A stretch of DNA of 64,000 nt from Meloidogyne chitwoodi (GCA_015183035.1 JACZZP010000007.1:2294001-2358000), one strand, 5' to 3'. Shown: positions 28,208 to 38,634, counted from the first letter of the stretch. Notes: a model not told the origin generated them from the letters alone. Made by a program: numbers and translations.

Positions 28208-28975
28208 GAAATTAATTATTTTTTTTTAGGTATTAAAGAGTCATTTTTAAAAGAAATATGTATTCCCAGTGATTTTTTTAAATATTTTATTTTATAAAGG
28301 AAAATCAGAGAAAGAAAAATAGTATAAAAAAAGAAGAGAATTCTTCTCTGTCTCTCTTCTTTTTCTACACTATTTTTTGTTCTCTGACTTTTCGATTTTT
28401 TAATTTAATTTAATTGTTTTTGGGCATGAAACGAATTTTTAAAAAATATTTAAAAATAATTTTATTTTCTTTTTAATAATATTCACTGATCTCATTAATA
28501 AAATCAAACTTTTTATTTGATTATCTTTTTTGACCTAAATTAATTAATTATTTTTATATAATTTATGTCAAACCACAAAAACAGCTTCAAAAACCGAAAT
28601 TTCCTCACCTTTGTCGTTGTCAAAAAACAGTTTTTCGACATTTTTTTTCGAATTTTCAAAAAACGTTTTCCATTCGATAGCTCTTTCAAAAAACTATCGA
28701 ATGAATATAGGGTTTGTTCACAAAAAAATTAAAATAAAAAAGCCATATTCCACGTGAAAATTTAGAATTTGTTTAAATTTAAAAAATGAAAAGCCATTTA
28801 TTAATTTTTTTGTTCAGAAAAAAATTAATAAATTTTAAATCGCGTTTATACAGCTGTACAATTTAAAATTACTTATATAAATTTTAAATTTTTTTCAATT
28901 TTTTTCATATAAAAGAACAATTTAATTGTCTTTTATTTAATATTAATTTTTAAATTAAAAAAAAAAATAAATTAA
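28208..28975. other. Intergenic region with hairpins
   Basis: Between the membrane-protein gene and the cysteine-rich gene I see no coding sequence. At 28318-28377 AGAAGAGAATT/AATTCTTCTC-type purine and pyrimidine tracts face each other. At 28671-28703 CATTCGATAG pairs perfectly with CTATCGAATG around AGCTCTTTCAAAA. A CATATAAAAG box at about 28908 lies 68 bases before the next ATG and could be a TATA-like element. Confidence 0.5.
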
Positions 28976-29508
28976 ATGAAAGCTAAAATATTTTTTTTAT
29001 ATTTCTTCTTTCTTTTTGCTTATAAATTTGATAAAGCTTTTTCATCTCCTTGTATAATACTTGGCAATGGTTGTGATTATAGCCCAAATCTTATAATATG
29101 TCCAACAAAACCGGCGGGATTTCTCAGAGATTGTTTTGCATACTATACGGGGCCAACACAGTAAGAATTTTTTGGCAATTAAATGTTCTAGTAAAAGCAC
29201 GGTCCTTCTACTAAATCTCTTTATTAGAATATTTACTATAGAATTACGGTATCCCGCATGCGAAAATTTTTAAAATAATGGGGAAAATTCTAACGACCGA
29301 AAAATCCAACACAAAATCCCGCATTGCGTCCATCTCTACTTTAATTTTCCAAAAAGGTGCTTTTATTATAACATTTACGGTATATGATTTAAAGAAAATT
29401 TTTTAAATTTTCTTTAAAATTTTTAATTTTTTTAACATATTTTAAAAATTTAGATGCTGTTTTAAAAGCCAAGGTTGCAATTATGATAAAGGCGGATGTA
29501 AAAACTGA
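28976..29508 (+). CDS. Small secreted eight-cysteine protein
   Basis: Two exons (28976-29160, 29454-29508) join in phase (CCA ACA CA|gtaaga ... atttag|A TGC TGT) to a 79-residue protein. Residues 1-22 (MKAKIFFLYFFFLFAYKFDK) form a typical signal peptide. The mature part has eight cysteines at 26, 33, 42, 53, 63, 64, 70 and 77 (spacing C-6-C-8-C-10-C-9-CC-5-C-6-C), enough for four disulfides, and ends CKN. Without the splice the frame would stop directly after TGPTQ; the second exon adds four more cysteines at regular spacing, which is strong support for it. I do not recognise a family. In a plant-parasitic nematode such proteins are candidate secreted effectors or defence peptides, but nothing in the sequence shows the role. 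Confidence 0.65.
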
Positions 29509-30240
29509 TATTCTAACTAAACATGAGAAAAAATAAAAAAATTTATTTACTGTGATTAATTTTTTTTTAATTTTCGGAATTTTATTTTTTAGCACACAGC
29601 GCGGAAAACCGAGATTTTGTCAAACCTCTTTATTCTTTAACTTAAATATATACTTTTTTTAATTTTGTTATTTTGGGTTTGAAGGGCTGATTTACATTTT
29701 TGCCTTATTTCGTAGACTTTTACTAAATAAAATTATAAAAAAACTTATATTTAGTATTTTAACTTTATTTAAATTTGACATTTTAAGCTTTTATTATTTT
29801 GATCCTTGGTACAATCTCTTTTCTTATGGAGAGGGCGTGGCGAATAACTATTTTTTGAGTTTTTTCTATTAAGTTTTGGACAACTATGCAATTATAGTTC
29901 ATTCGCAAGGGCTCGAAAAGCTGAATCGAATGAACTATGAATCATGAAAACAGTACAACCAGAAATCGAAAAAATTCTCTTGAAATATTCAAAAATTATA
30001 GGGGAATTACAGTAAGAAACAGGTTATATTAAAATCTCAATCTGGCACTGAAACGACTTTTTAATTAATTTTGTTTAATGCCGTTTCAGTGAAGACGGTT
30101 AACTAGAAATATTTCTTTATCATACTGTATTTCGATTGAATTCAGTGATACACAATTTTATTAAAATCGATAAAATCATATGGAAACAAGTTCAATTTAA
30201 AATACAAAAAAAAAATAAATATATACTCTATTTAATAAAA
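29509..30240. other. Intergenic region with inverted CATTCG hairpin
   Basis: No coding sequence recognised. At 29894-29938 ATAGTTCATTCG pairs perfectly with CGAATGAACTAT around CTCGAAAAGCTGAAT, similar in plan to the hairpin at 28671-28703. At 30043-30090 GGCACTGAAACG faces GCCGTTTCAGTG, a member of the scattered TTTCGGTGCG motif group. Confidence 0.5.
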
Positions 30241-30257
30241 CAATTTCATTATTCATT

Positions 30258-30723
30258 ATTTTTGTTTTCGTAGATTTCATCGAGTTTGTTCTGCTCCAAT
30301 TGTAAAGTATTGATGGGAGCAAAGTCGTGATAAAAATGTGAGTAGAGCACTTCCTTCTTGTCTTAACATTTCAAGTACGTTTTGAAGAACAGCATTAAGT
30401 TTTTAATTATTTATAATTAAAATTTCTTTAAAAGACAATGAAGGTGCAATACAATGTCTTTTCAAATAAATTTACGCAATTTTTTTAAGTTCACGAACAA
30501 ATTCAAAAAAAATTTCTCAACTCGAAACTAGATAGTGACCATAGCATTTCCTTATTCGAAAAAAACAAAAAAATTTTTTAGAATTTATCTGAGAACTCAG
30601 AATAGTAATAAAAACTTTAAAATTCAAAACCTTGAACAGCAACAGACTCTTCATCTCCTACTTCACTTATTCATCTTCAGTATCTTCTCGTTCACGCTTT
30701 ATTAAATTTTTTGCTTCTCCCAT
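30258..30723 (-). pseudogene. Unassigned coding-like fragments
   Basis: On the minus strand an ATG near 30723 opens MGEAKNLIKREREDTEDE and stops; a one-base shift continues SEVGDEESVAVQ up to a GTTTTG donor. Further on a frame reads NAVLQNVLEMLRQEGSALL...SHQYFTIGAEQTR and then stops, and a shifted frame reads LQLEQNKLDEIYENKNNE. These look like parts of one protein broken by frameshifts, but I recognise no family. It could also be an intact gene with sequencing errors in homopolymers. Confidence 0.3.
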
Positions 30724-31095
30724 TTTTATATATTTTCTACTTTTAAAATTAAAGAAATAAAGCAATTAAATGATAACATGAAATTACAATTTGCAAATAA
30801 ATTTATTTAAGATCTAAAATCATAAAAAACAATATAAAAGAGCCAATATTAAAGGTTTAAATATTTTTAGAACAAAGAGGAATTTTTTAAAAATATTTTA
30901 AAATTAATAACCACCAAAAGGGTTGAACACACTCACTTTCAGCAGTAAGCAAAGAGCTTTCCACCTACACCACAACGACCTCTAATGAAATTATTTAAAA
31001 ATTGATTTATAATCTAAAGAAAATTAAAAATCTTTGAAGAGCGTAAACCCTTAAAATTGGCTCTATCAAACTTAAATATATTAAAAAAAGAAAAC

Positions 31096-31490
31096 TTTCA
31101 ACGTCGAGGGCTTTGTCCACAATTTGTGATACTTGTCCACTTGCAACTTCTTTCACAATTTGAGAACATTCGTCTAACACAGGTCGTAAATGAATAGGTA
31201 ATGCACAAAGAATTCCAGCAGTTGTACTTGAAGAAGCCATGACAAAAACTGAAAAATGCTCAATACTAAGGAGTACAAACTTTAAAACAATACTTGTTTA
31301 AAACTTTAAATTTAAAAAAATAAACCTGGCTCATTTCATATAAAAAAACCAAAATTTTTGTCATCCCATTCCAAGCTTTTTGGACTGTTCAACCAAAGTA
31401 TTATATGAAGAAGAATATTGGCTTCTATTACTTATCACTTCTCCAGCAATGACTATAGGCACACCATCAGAATCAAAATAAGGCAATTGA
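31096..31490 (-). pseudogene. LAMTOR3 (Ragulator MP1 subunit)-like remnant
   Basis: Two pieces align to LAMTOR3. The upstream piece (about 31484 down to 31340) reads DSDGVPIVIAGEVISNRSQY...LVEQSKKLGMG, matching the family's DGVPV...GSKLGL. A stop follows at once, but dropping to the next frame continues MTKILVFLYEMSQV, matching the expected segment as if one base were missing. The downstream piece (31248-31096) reads FVMASSSTTAGILCALPIHLRPVLDECSQIVKEVAS, matching SFIASSS...ELAPLFEELRQVVE. About 11 residues between them are missing and no AG acceptor precedes the first piece. LAMTOR3 is a roadblock-fold subunit that anchors Rag GTPases and mTORC1/MAPK signalling on lysosomes. The breaks point to a pseudogene; assembly error is the alternative. 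Confidence 0.6.
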
Positions 31491-31609
31491 CAAGTATTTT
31501 AAAAAATTAAATAAATTAAAAGAAAAATTAAATAAATAAAAATATTTTTAAAATTTTAGCAAAAAAATCTTTTCTCAGCAACAAAATAAGCTCCTAGACC
31601 AACAATGTA

Positions 31610-31950
31610 GCGTAGCTCCTAAGCCTAAGTTCCGAGATCCACCGCCGTTAGCGTAGCTCCTAAGCCTAAGTTCCGAGATCCACCGCCGTTAGCGTAGCTC
31701 CTAAGCCTAAGTTCCGAGATCCACCGCCGTTAGCGTAGCTCCTAAGCCTAAGTTCCGAGATCCACCGCCGTTAGCGTAGCTCCTAAGCCTAAGTTCCGAG
31801 ATCCACCGCCGTTAGCGTAGCTCCTAAGCCTAAGTTCCGAGATCCACCGCCGTTAGCGTAGCTCCTAAGCCTAAGTTCCGAGATCCACCGCCGTTAGCGT
31901 AGCTCCTAAGCCTAAGTCCGAAAACCTAGACCCAGGTACCACCGCCGTTA
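31610..31950. repeat. GC-rich minisatellite A, 41-bp unit
   Basis: A 41-bp unit starting GCGTAGCTCCTAAGCCTAAG and ending CACCGCCGTTA is repeated perfectly seven times (starts 31610, 31651, 31692, 31733, 31774, 31815, 31856). An eighth, at 31897, switches half-way into array B sequence, giving a 54-bp hybrid. GC content is far above the surroundings. Confidence 0.95.
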
Positions 31951-32195
31951 GCGTGTCCAAGAACCTAGACCCAGGTACCACCGCCGTTAGCGTGTCCAAG
32001 AACCTAGACCCAGGTACCACCGCCGTTAGCGTGTCCAAGAACCTAGACCCAGGTACCACCGCCGTTAGCGTGTCCAAGAACCTAGACCCAGGTACCACCG
32101 CCGTTAGCGTGTCCAAGAACCTAGACCCAGGTACCACCGCCGTTAGCGTGTCCAAAAACATAGACCCAGGTACCATCGTCGTTAGCGTGCCCAAA
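31951..32195. repeat. GC-rich minisatellite B, 39-bp unit
   Basis: A 39-bp unit starting GCGTGTCCAAGAACCTAGAC and ending CACCGCCGTTA repeats six times (starts 31951, 31990, 32029, 32068, 32107, 32146), the last copy diverged. It shares its 11-12 base end and the leading GCGT with array A. Because 39 is a multiple of three, both strands stay open: a 13-residue period VSKNLDPGTTAVS on the plus strand and FLDTLTAVVPGSR on the minus strand. I treat these frames as incidental. Confidence 0.95.
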
Positions 32196-32292
32196 AATTT
32201 TACTTAGTTCCTACACTCAAAATATAACTCAATAAATCTTACAACGCACTAAGTTTGTTAAAAATATTAAGTCAAACAATAAAAAAACCTTT

Positions 32293-32557
32293 TTATTTTT
32301 TCATATACATCATCAATAGATAATTACGTCCAACTTGTGTTAAAGAAGCCAAATCATCATCAAATTCTCTTTAAGTACTTTTCGAATTGAAATGCTCCCC
32401 ACTTGCTAAAATTATAAAACACAAATAGCTGATAACTTGAAACGTAAAGAAAACCTTTGCTGAAGTATTGATGTAGATAAATATGGAGTTGCTTGCCTGC
32501 CTTTTTTGCATTTTCTTCCCACTTCTTTTTGCTGTTGTTTCCTCTTTTGCTAATCAT
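32293..32557 (-). CDS. Possible small basic protein, 58 residues
   Basis: Two pieces (32455-32557 and 32293-32366) join in phase to MISKRGNNSKKKWEENAKK...LHQYFSK|EFDDDLASLTQVGRNYLL...MKK. The donor (AAAG|GTTTTC) is good, but the acceptor (CTTAAAGAG) is weak. The N-terminal half is lysine-rich. I see no family. It may instead be the 5' part of the broken LAMTOR3-like locus or unrelated debris, since the minisatellites separate them. Confidence 0.3.
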
Positions 32558-32559
32558 TA

Positions 32560-33494
32560 ATTTTATAACTAAAATGAAATATATTATAAAAACAAAGAAT
32601 TGAACTAATCAAATATTTACATTAAAATATTGAAAAAGAAATCAATAAAATAAAAGAGAGGGAAAATATAAAAATGGAAAGTTTATGTATAGAAATGGAC
32701 AAAATGTCTTTTAAAAATTGTATTTTTTCAATTTGTTAATTAGTTGAAAATATTTCGAAATGTCAACTTTTTTTTATTAAAATTTTTGGTGTTTCGTATA
32801 ATTTTATTTTTGTTGACATTTTGAAATTCTTCGGACAATAAAGAATCAAAACACCAAATGACAATAGAGAAGATATAAGACAAAAGGGTAAAAACCTTGC
32901 GCCTGCACCTCTGTCATGTGAGATATTATAAGTTATTAATAAAAAAATTTATTTCCCCTTATAAAATTTATCACAAATTTTATATTATTTTAACAATATT
33001 TAAATAAATTAAAAATGAAAAGCCAAAATAACTTAACACATTTAATATTGAATGAAAAAAACTAAAATTTATAAAGAAAATACAATAATGAAATTTTTAT
33101 AGAAAAAAATAGAAATTAATATTAAAAAAACAAACAAATTTGTGGTGACATTTTTAATTATTAACCTCTTCACAATTTGTCCAAGTTTTAATGTCAATAA
33201 AGAAAAAAGGTGAAAGGGAAGATATCAAAATAGAGAAAACCAATCGAGCTTTTAAGGTGTAGTGGCTAAGACACCAGATTTGCACTTAAAGGGTGACCCA
33301 AGTTCGTTGCCTTTGGTGGAATTTTTTAAATATTAAACGAAAATTAAAGGAATTTTTTTCCTTGGATATTTATCAAGTGGTAGGGTTAATAATAAAATTA
33401 ATTTTACTATTTTTTACTCAAAATCTAAAGAAAAGATATAACTAACCTTAAAACAGCACTTAAATAATTTTTTAAATTAATTTATTTTAATTAC
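32560..33494. other. Intergenic region
   Basis: About 0.9 kb without recognisable coding sequence. It contains AAAATGTC/GACATTTTG words in both orientations at 32700-32830 and the tRNA-like unit listed at 33250-33320. Confidence 0.5.
33250..33322 (+). repeat. tRNA-like A-box/B-box unit 3
   Basis: AGGTGTAGTGGC (33255-33266) with a good 4-bp D-stem (GTGT/ACAC) and a degenerate B box AGTTCGTTGCC (33301-33311) at tRNA spacing. TTTGCAC between them could mark a GCA (Cys) anticodon, but neither the anticodon nor acceptor stem closes. It reads as a decayed tRNA copy. Confidence 0.45.
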
Positions 33495-34769
33495 TTAACA
33501 ACACATTCCCCCCTCTTCTTCATTATCTTCTTTTCCAATTTCATTAGCTTTTAATAAAATTTTTTGTTGTTGTCCTCTTAAACTTCTTTCTTCATTAGAT
33601 TGTACATGCATAGGTTTACTATGACGTAATTTATGTACTAAAGTCATAAAAATTGCTTCTATATGATCTGCTTCAGAATCAGCAAATGCTGATGTTTCGA
33701 ATAATGCCATATCATTTTCATCCGCAAAAATCTTTAAAAAGAAATTTTAAAAAATATTTAAAGGGGGAGAATATTAATTTCATATTATAATTTTCTAATT
33801 AAATTTGCGGAATTTCCCTAAAGAAAAATATTACGAACATTTTTCCCTCAAATATTTCCTCTTATAAAAATTTGCGGACATTCTTCCAATTAAACCAAAA
33901 AACTCCAATACTTTTTTAAATAAAAATTAAATAGTTATTAAAAACCTGTGCCTGTTCAGTCTTAACACGTTCAACATTAACTATTTGCAAATCACATTTA
34001 TTTCCAATTAAAATATGTGGAGTATCATCTCCCGAAGTAAGCGCATGATTTTTACATTCATTTATCCAAGCAGGGAGTGTTTTAAATGATTGAAAATTAT
34101 TTATATCATATACAAAAACTACAGCATTTACATTTCTATAGTAATGAGCTACAATTGATTGCCTATATCTTTCTTGTCCTGCTGTGTCCCACTGAAAAGT
34201 AAATATACTTTTGCGGATAATATTTGCGGACATTTTCCCCCAAAATGTTAAAAATCAATAAAAAATACCAGTTGAACCCTAATAAGTTCTTCATCCATAA
34301 TTATTGAACGTTCACGAAAATCAACTCCAATAGTCGCTTCTGTTGGACCAGGAAAACGTCCATTACAGAAACGATAACTTAAACAAGTTTTGCCGACACC
34401 CGCGTCTCCGATTATTATTACCTTAAAACTTATTTTATTAAAAAATTTTAAAAAATTAAAATAAACCTTGAAAACCCGTTTAGATTTATAACTTCCAACT
34501 CCTTTAAACTTTGGAACCAATTTAACATCATTTTTTGTTTCATTTTGCGTTGACAATTCTTTTTCTTTCGTTACTTCTGCTATTCCAGGGAAGGATTGTT
34601 GAGTGCCAATATTATAAGGATATCGCTTTACTTGAACTTGTCCTCTTTCTTCTGGTTTTTTTAAAGTGTTAGAAGCAGAAGCTAAATTTTCATTGTTGTT
34701 TTTATTGTTAGCCGTTGAATTTTGATGATCTTGTGGTCGATATTCAACTGTTGCTACAACAGGGTTCAT
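33495..34769 (-). CDS. rab-33: RAB-33-type small GTPase with long N-terminal extension
   Basis: Four exons (34467-34769, 34269-34421, 33946-34191, 33495-33731) join in phase to 312 residues. The GTPase motifs are complete: GDAGVGKT at 106-113, the effector loop [19 protein letters not shown] at 153-159, NKCD at 216-219 and ETSA at 246-249; the protein ends in the prenylation pair [23 protein letters not shown] and [13 protein letters not shown] are diagnostic of the Rab33 subfamily. Rab33 acts at the Golgi and in autophagosome formation through ATG16. The family is about 230-270 residues; here roughly 100 residues, rich in Asn, Gln and Lys, precede the GTPase core. The ATG at 34769 starts exon 1; a shorter isoform from a later exon would lack the beginning of the P-loop strand, so the extension is probably real. 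Confidence 0.95.
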
Positions 34770-34907
34770 AAATATTTAATTTAATTACAATTCTAAAAGG
34801 AAAAATTGTTAAACATTAAATTTTTTAACATTTAAATATTTAAAAAATTTTTATTTCGAGTTATGATTAAAAAGAAAGATTTTTCCGATAAAGTAAAAAA
34901 TGTTTGC

Positions 34908-34990
34908 CACCGAACAGGTTCGAACCTTCGACCTCGGATATCGCAATTATCACTTTCCCACTACACCCAAGAACCAACATGTTGGTTCTA
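34908..34990 (-). repeat. tRNA-like A-box/B-box unit 4
   Basis: On the minus strand GGGTGTAGTGGG (34957-34968) is followed by the perfect B box GGTTCGAACC (34917-34926) at tRNA spacing. GTTGGTTC...GGTGGCAAAC ends do not form a full acceptor stem. It lies about 140 bp upstream of the rab-33 start codon. Confidence 0.5.
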
Positions 34991-35525
34991 GCTAAAATTT
35001 AAATAAATATTAAAATAAATAATAAAAGTAATAATAATGCCTATCATAGGCTTAAAAATTTAAAATTTTTTAAAAAATTTATCGTTTACAATTTTTCAAA
35101 AATTTTAAAAAACAAAAGAAGAAAAAACAAACACCATAAATCAACAATAAAAGTTTTTATAGAAATGTATATTTTTTTTATTTTTTAAAGGCAGTAACTG
35201 GCAAGATTTTTTAGGAAGAAAAGCAAGTTATTATGTTTGAGGCATTAAAAAAAGCCTTTTTGGGTAAATAAATTTTTTATTTGGGTAAATTAATAAAGTT
35301 GGATATTTTGTGAATAATAGACATTTTGGTATTGTTTTAAAAAAAATTTTAAAAATAGTCTACTACCACAAAATATTTAAAACAAAAAAAATCAAAAAAA
35401 AACAAGAAATGTGTTCTTATGTCTTTTAAAAAATAATTTATTTATTTAAAAAATATAACCTTTATCTCCATCTTTTTTCCTTCTCTAATTTTTTAGTTTA
35501 TACTTTAACTGCTCTCAAAAATTGA

Positions 35526-36450
35526 TCAAATCATCTAAAAAAAAAATATTTTAGAGTAAAAAAAGAATTTTTTTCAAAGAATAAAAATTTCAAAAACACA
35601 CCCCCCGTCCCTTCCAGTCAAAAAAATAAAATAAAATAAAAATATTAAAAATAAACTTGAATATTTGAACTAATACGCACAGCTTCCCACCCATTAAGAC
35701 GACATTTTTCAATTGAAGCAAAAGAAGCACGAATATCATCCAATTGCATTTCTATTAAAGCCCAAAGTCCATGCAAATCATCTAGCAAAGTTGGCTTTTG
35801 ATTGACTATTGGATTCTATTAAAAAAAAAATGAAAAAACTTTTAAATTTAAAAACAAACTAAATGACGTTCCAATTGTTCGCCAAATTGTTTCATTCGTT
35901 TATTTAGAAATAATTGAGTATTTCCAACTGCTACACGTAATATTTCCTTTAAATTAAATTTTAGATTTTAATATTATTTAAATTAGGGTTCGTCCCCGTA
36001 TGACGGCGGGGAGGTCTTTAACGAGGAACGGGGACGAAAAATGTTGCAGGTGGTGAACATGGGGAATGGGGGAGACTGTTAATTACTGGATGAAAACCCA
36101 TGGGGAAACCATTTTGTAATTTTGAGTCAAAAAAAGCCGAGCGTCGGAACGGGGACGGCCCTAATTTAAATTCAAAATTAAAAATAAACCTCAGCTCTTT
36201 CCGTTAAATTTTTATTTGCAGAAATAAGTAAATTAGCATTCCAAACACGTTCTTCCAAACATTTAGTCAAACAATTAAACATTCGTTTAAAATCTTCTCC
36301 ACATTTTGCCTGTTTATTATCAAATAATTGTTGAGGAAGTGAAAAAGAAAAAGAATTAGCTTCTAATTGAAGGTATTCTGATGCTGGGCACCAATTAATT
36401 TTTGAATCATTTAATAAAGACAAAGAAGAAGAATTAATATATTCTTTCAT
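35526..36450 (-). CDS. Minimal GKAP-domain (DLGAP/HURP family) protein
   Basis: Four exons (36190-36450, 35860-35946, 35657-35815, 35526-35534) join to 171 residues; the last exon encodes only Met-Ile-stop. The pieces VAVGNTQLFLNKRMKQFGEQLERHL and DDLHGLWALIEMQLDDIRASFASIE...LNGWE match the C-terminal GKAP domain (AVGQ..LL...KFKQF, DLDGFWDMV..QV.DV...F, NNW). Most DLGAP proteins are several hundred residues longer with an N-terminal region that binds PSD-95 or, in HURP, microtubules. Here that region is absent and only an 85-residue leader precedes the domain. It could be a short family member or a fragment of a longer gene. The second intron-sized gap (35947-36189) holds a mobile-element-like insertion. 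The SWIB gene ends 323 bp upstream on the same strand. Confidence 0.72.
35985..36162. mobile_element. GC-rich inverted-repeat element, copy 2 (MITE-like)
   Basis: A 178-bp GC-rich block in intron 1 of the GKAP-domain gene. It starts AGGGTTCGTCCCCGT and ends ACGGGGACGGCCCT, which are inverted. Its interior GGGGAGGTCTTTAACGAGGA, then ACGAAAAATGTTG, matches the element at 6708-6875 in order and orientation. Confidence 0.75.
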
Positions 36451-36772
36451 TTTTATTTTTTGAAAAAAATGAATGAATGTTCTCTGTTAAAAATATTAAA
36501 AAAATAAATTAATTAATTAAAAAATACAAATAAATAAATTAAAATAATTAATTAAAATAATTTTAATAAAAAAACAAAAATAAGCAGATATATTTATTTA
36601 AATTGAGATATTTTTAAAATTAAATTTTTAAATAATTTAAAAAAAAGTTTGCAGATCTTTAGATATTTTACATTTAAAAAAATAATTTTATTTTTTTAAA
36701 TAAAAATTTAGTCTCAAAAATATCCACAAATGTGATAAAAATAATTTTTTAAAATACCAAAATTTTTAAACT

Positions 36773-38634
36773 TTATTCATCATTTTCTTCTTCTTCTGAT
36801 GATGATGACAAAGAAGAATGAGAAGAAGAATCATCTTTATTTTCATTAATTTCTTCTTCTTTTAAATTAATTAAAGAATTATTGTCATTATTTTGTTCAT
36901 CTTCTTTACTTTTCTTCTCTTCTTCTTCTTTAAAAAGGTCCTAAAAATAAATATTTTTAATTAAAAAAAGAATATAAAAGTCCGCAAATGTTGTCCGCAA
37001 AATAATAAAATTACTTTTAGAAATAAAATTTAAATTTTTTTAAATTTTAAGACAAAAAAAACTAGAAAAAATATAAAATGCACACACAGGAACACGTTGA
37101 GAGACCAAAAATAAAATTTAAATAAATTTTATTTAAATTTGCGGACTTTTTTTCTTTTACCAAAAAATTTTCCCGCAAAATAATTAAAAATTAATTAAAT
37201 TCTCGCTTACTTCGTTCTTCGCATCCTTCTCTTTATTATTAATAGTATTAAATGATTTATTGTCTCCGTCATCATCATCATCATTTTCCACTTCTTCTTC
37301 TTTTTGCTCTTCTTCCTCCTCCGAATTTATTAAAATCGATGATTTTTTAATTTTATTTTCTTCACTCAACATTTTTGCAATTTCTGCTTCCGCAATACGA
37401 CGAGACTCTAAATCAAGAAATTCAACATCTTTAACATGCTTTTTTAGGTCACCCATCATTCCAAAAGCCTTAAAAAATTTGAATTTTTGTATTAAAAAAA
37501 GTCGAATTTTTCCAAAAAAAAATTAAAAATTAATTTATTTATTTAAATTAAAACTTGTTTGTAACCCAAAATTAGAATGAAGAAAAAATTGAAAAGAAAA
37601 CCTTAAATCTTGTTTTTGAAGAACCAAAAACCTTCTTTAAAGATTCGTCAAGAAAATAAAATTGTTTTTTCTTTGGATCTTGTAGATTATTTGATTTTAA
37701 ATATGCCCATACACCTTTAACGACATCAGAACGACGCATATAACTTTTACCAAGTAAATTTGAAAGTTCTGGAGATAAAGCACAAATTCTGAAAAAAACA
37801 AAATTTTTTAAAAATTCTTTCTTTTTTTTTAATCAAAAAATGTTAGCAGAGGAATGTTTTTTTTAGCAAAACCTGACCGGGGGTCTATTTATAATTAAAA
37901 AAAAAAAATAAAAAATATTTAAAATATATACTTTGTAAATTGTGTTTCTCTCTTTTGAGAACCTTCCTTCTTTTCTTTTGGTTTAGCCAATCTTTTCTTA
38001 GAAGGCAAAGGAGCAGCTGAACGACGCCGTTTAATACAAGAAAGCATATCTTCTTCTTCATTTTCCACAAATGAACAAGTTGAAGAAGTTGTTGGTTCAT
38101 TATCAACAACATTTTTACGTTTAGTTGTTTTAGATGTATTTTTGGAATTAATAGAAGAAGAAGACTGATTATCTATTGAAAATCTAAAAAAAAATTAAAA
38201 ATTAATTTGAGGCGAAATTTTAGGGTAAAGGATAAAAACACTGACAGAGAAAAGTACAAAAAAATTAAAAAAAAAACTTTAAAAAAATTTACAAGCCTCT
38301 AACATTTTAGTGTGGTTGTCAACACCAGATAATTCAGAATTTGAAATTTCTTCTTCCTTTAAATTATTTTTTACTTCTTTTTCGAGAAAATCACGAATGC
38401 ATTGTTCAGTTAATTCATCCAAATGAGATTTTTGTTTTTCAAAGTCACATTTAAATTTGGTCTAAAAAATATTAAAAATTAATTTTAAATATATTAAAAA
38501 ATGAAAAATAAAATAAATAAAACCTCAAGCTGATTTCGAATAATTTTACTTGTAATAGCATCTAAACCTTTTTCATTTATAAGGTTTTTAATCTCTTCAG
38601 TCAAATCAGCATCATTAAATGGAAATTGTTCCAT
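36773..38634 (-). CDS. DEK-C / SWIB domain chromatin protein
   Basis: Six exons (38524-38634, 38293-38461, 37932-38172, 37602-37788, 37211-37468, 36773-36940) join to 377 residues. The N-terminus (about residues 1-60: LTEEIKNLINEKGLDAITSK ... CIRDFLEKEV) looks like a DEK-C domain. Residues 139-215 form a SWIB/MDM2-fold domain: ALSPELSNLLGKSYMRRSDV, VWAYLKSNNLQDPKKKQFY, DESLKKVFG. Between them lies a basic, Ser-rich linker, and the C-terminus is a long Glu/Asp/Ser tail. DEK-C plus SWIB is the plan of the yeast RNA polymerase I factor UAF30 and its animal relatives, which act in chromatin. The exon 3 acceptor must be TTTTCAATAG (38173-38174) rather than the nearer TTTTTAG, because the latter brings a stop into frame. 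Confidence 0.8.

Noticed and set aside
37260..37526. Plus-strand Ser-rich frame of 88 residues
   Set aside because: Antisense of the acidic tail of the DEK-C/SWIB gene.
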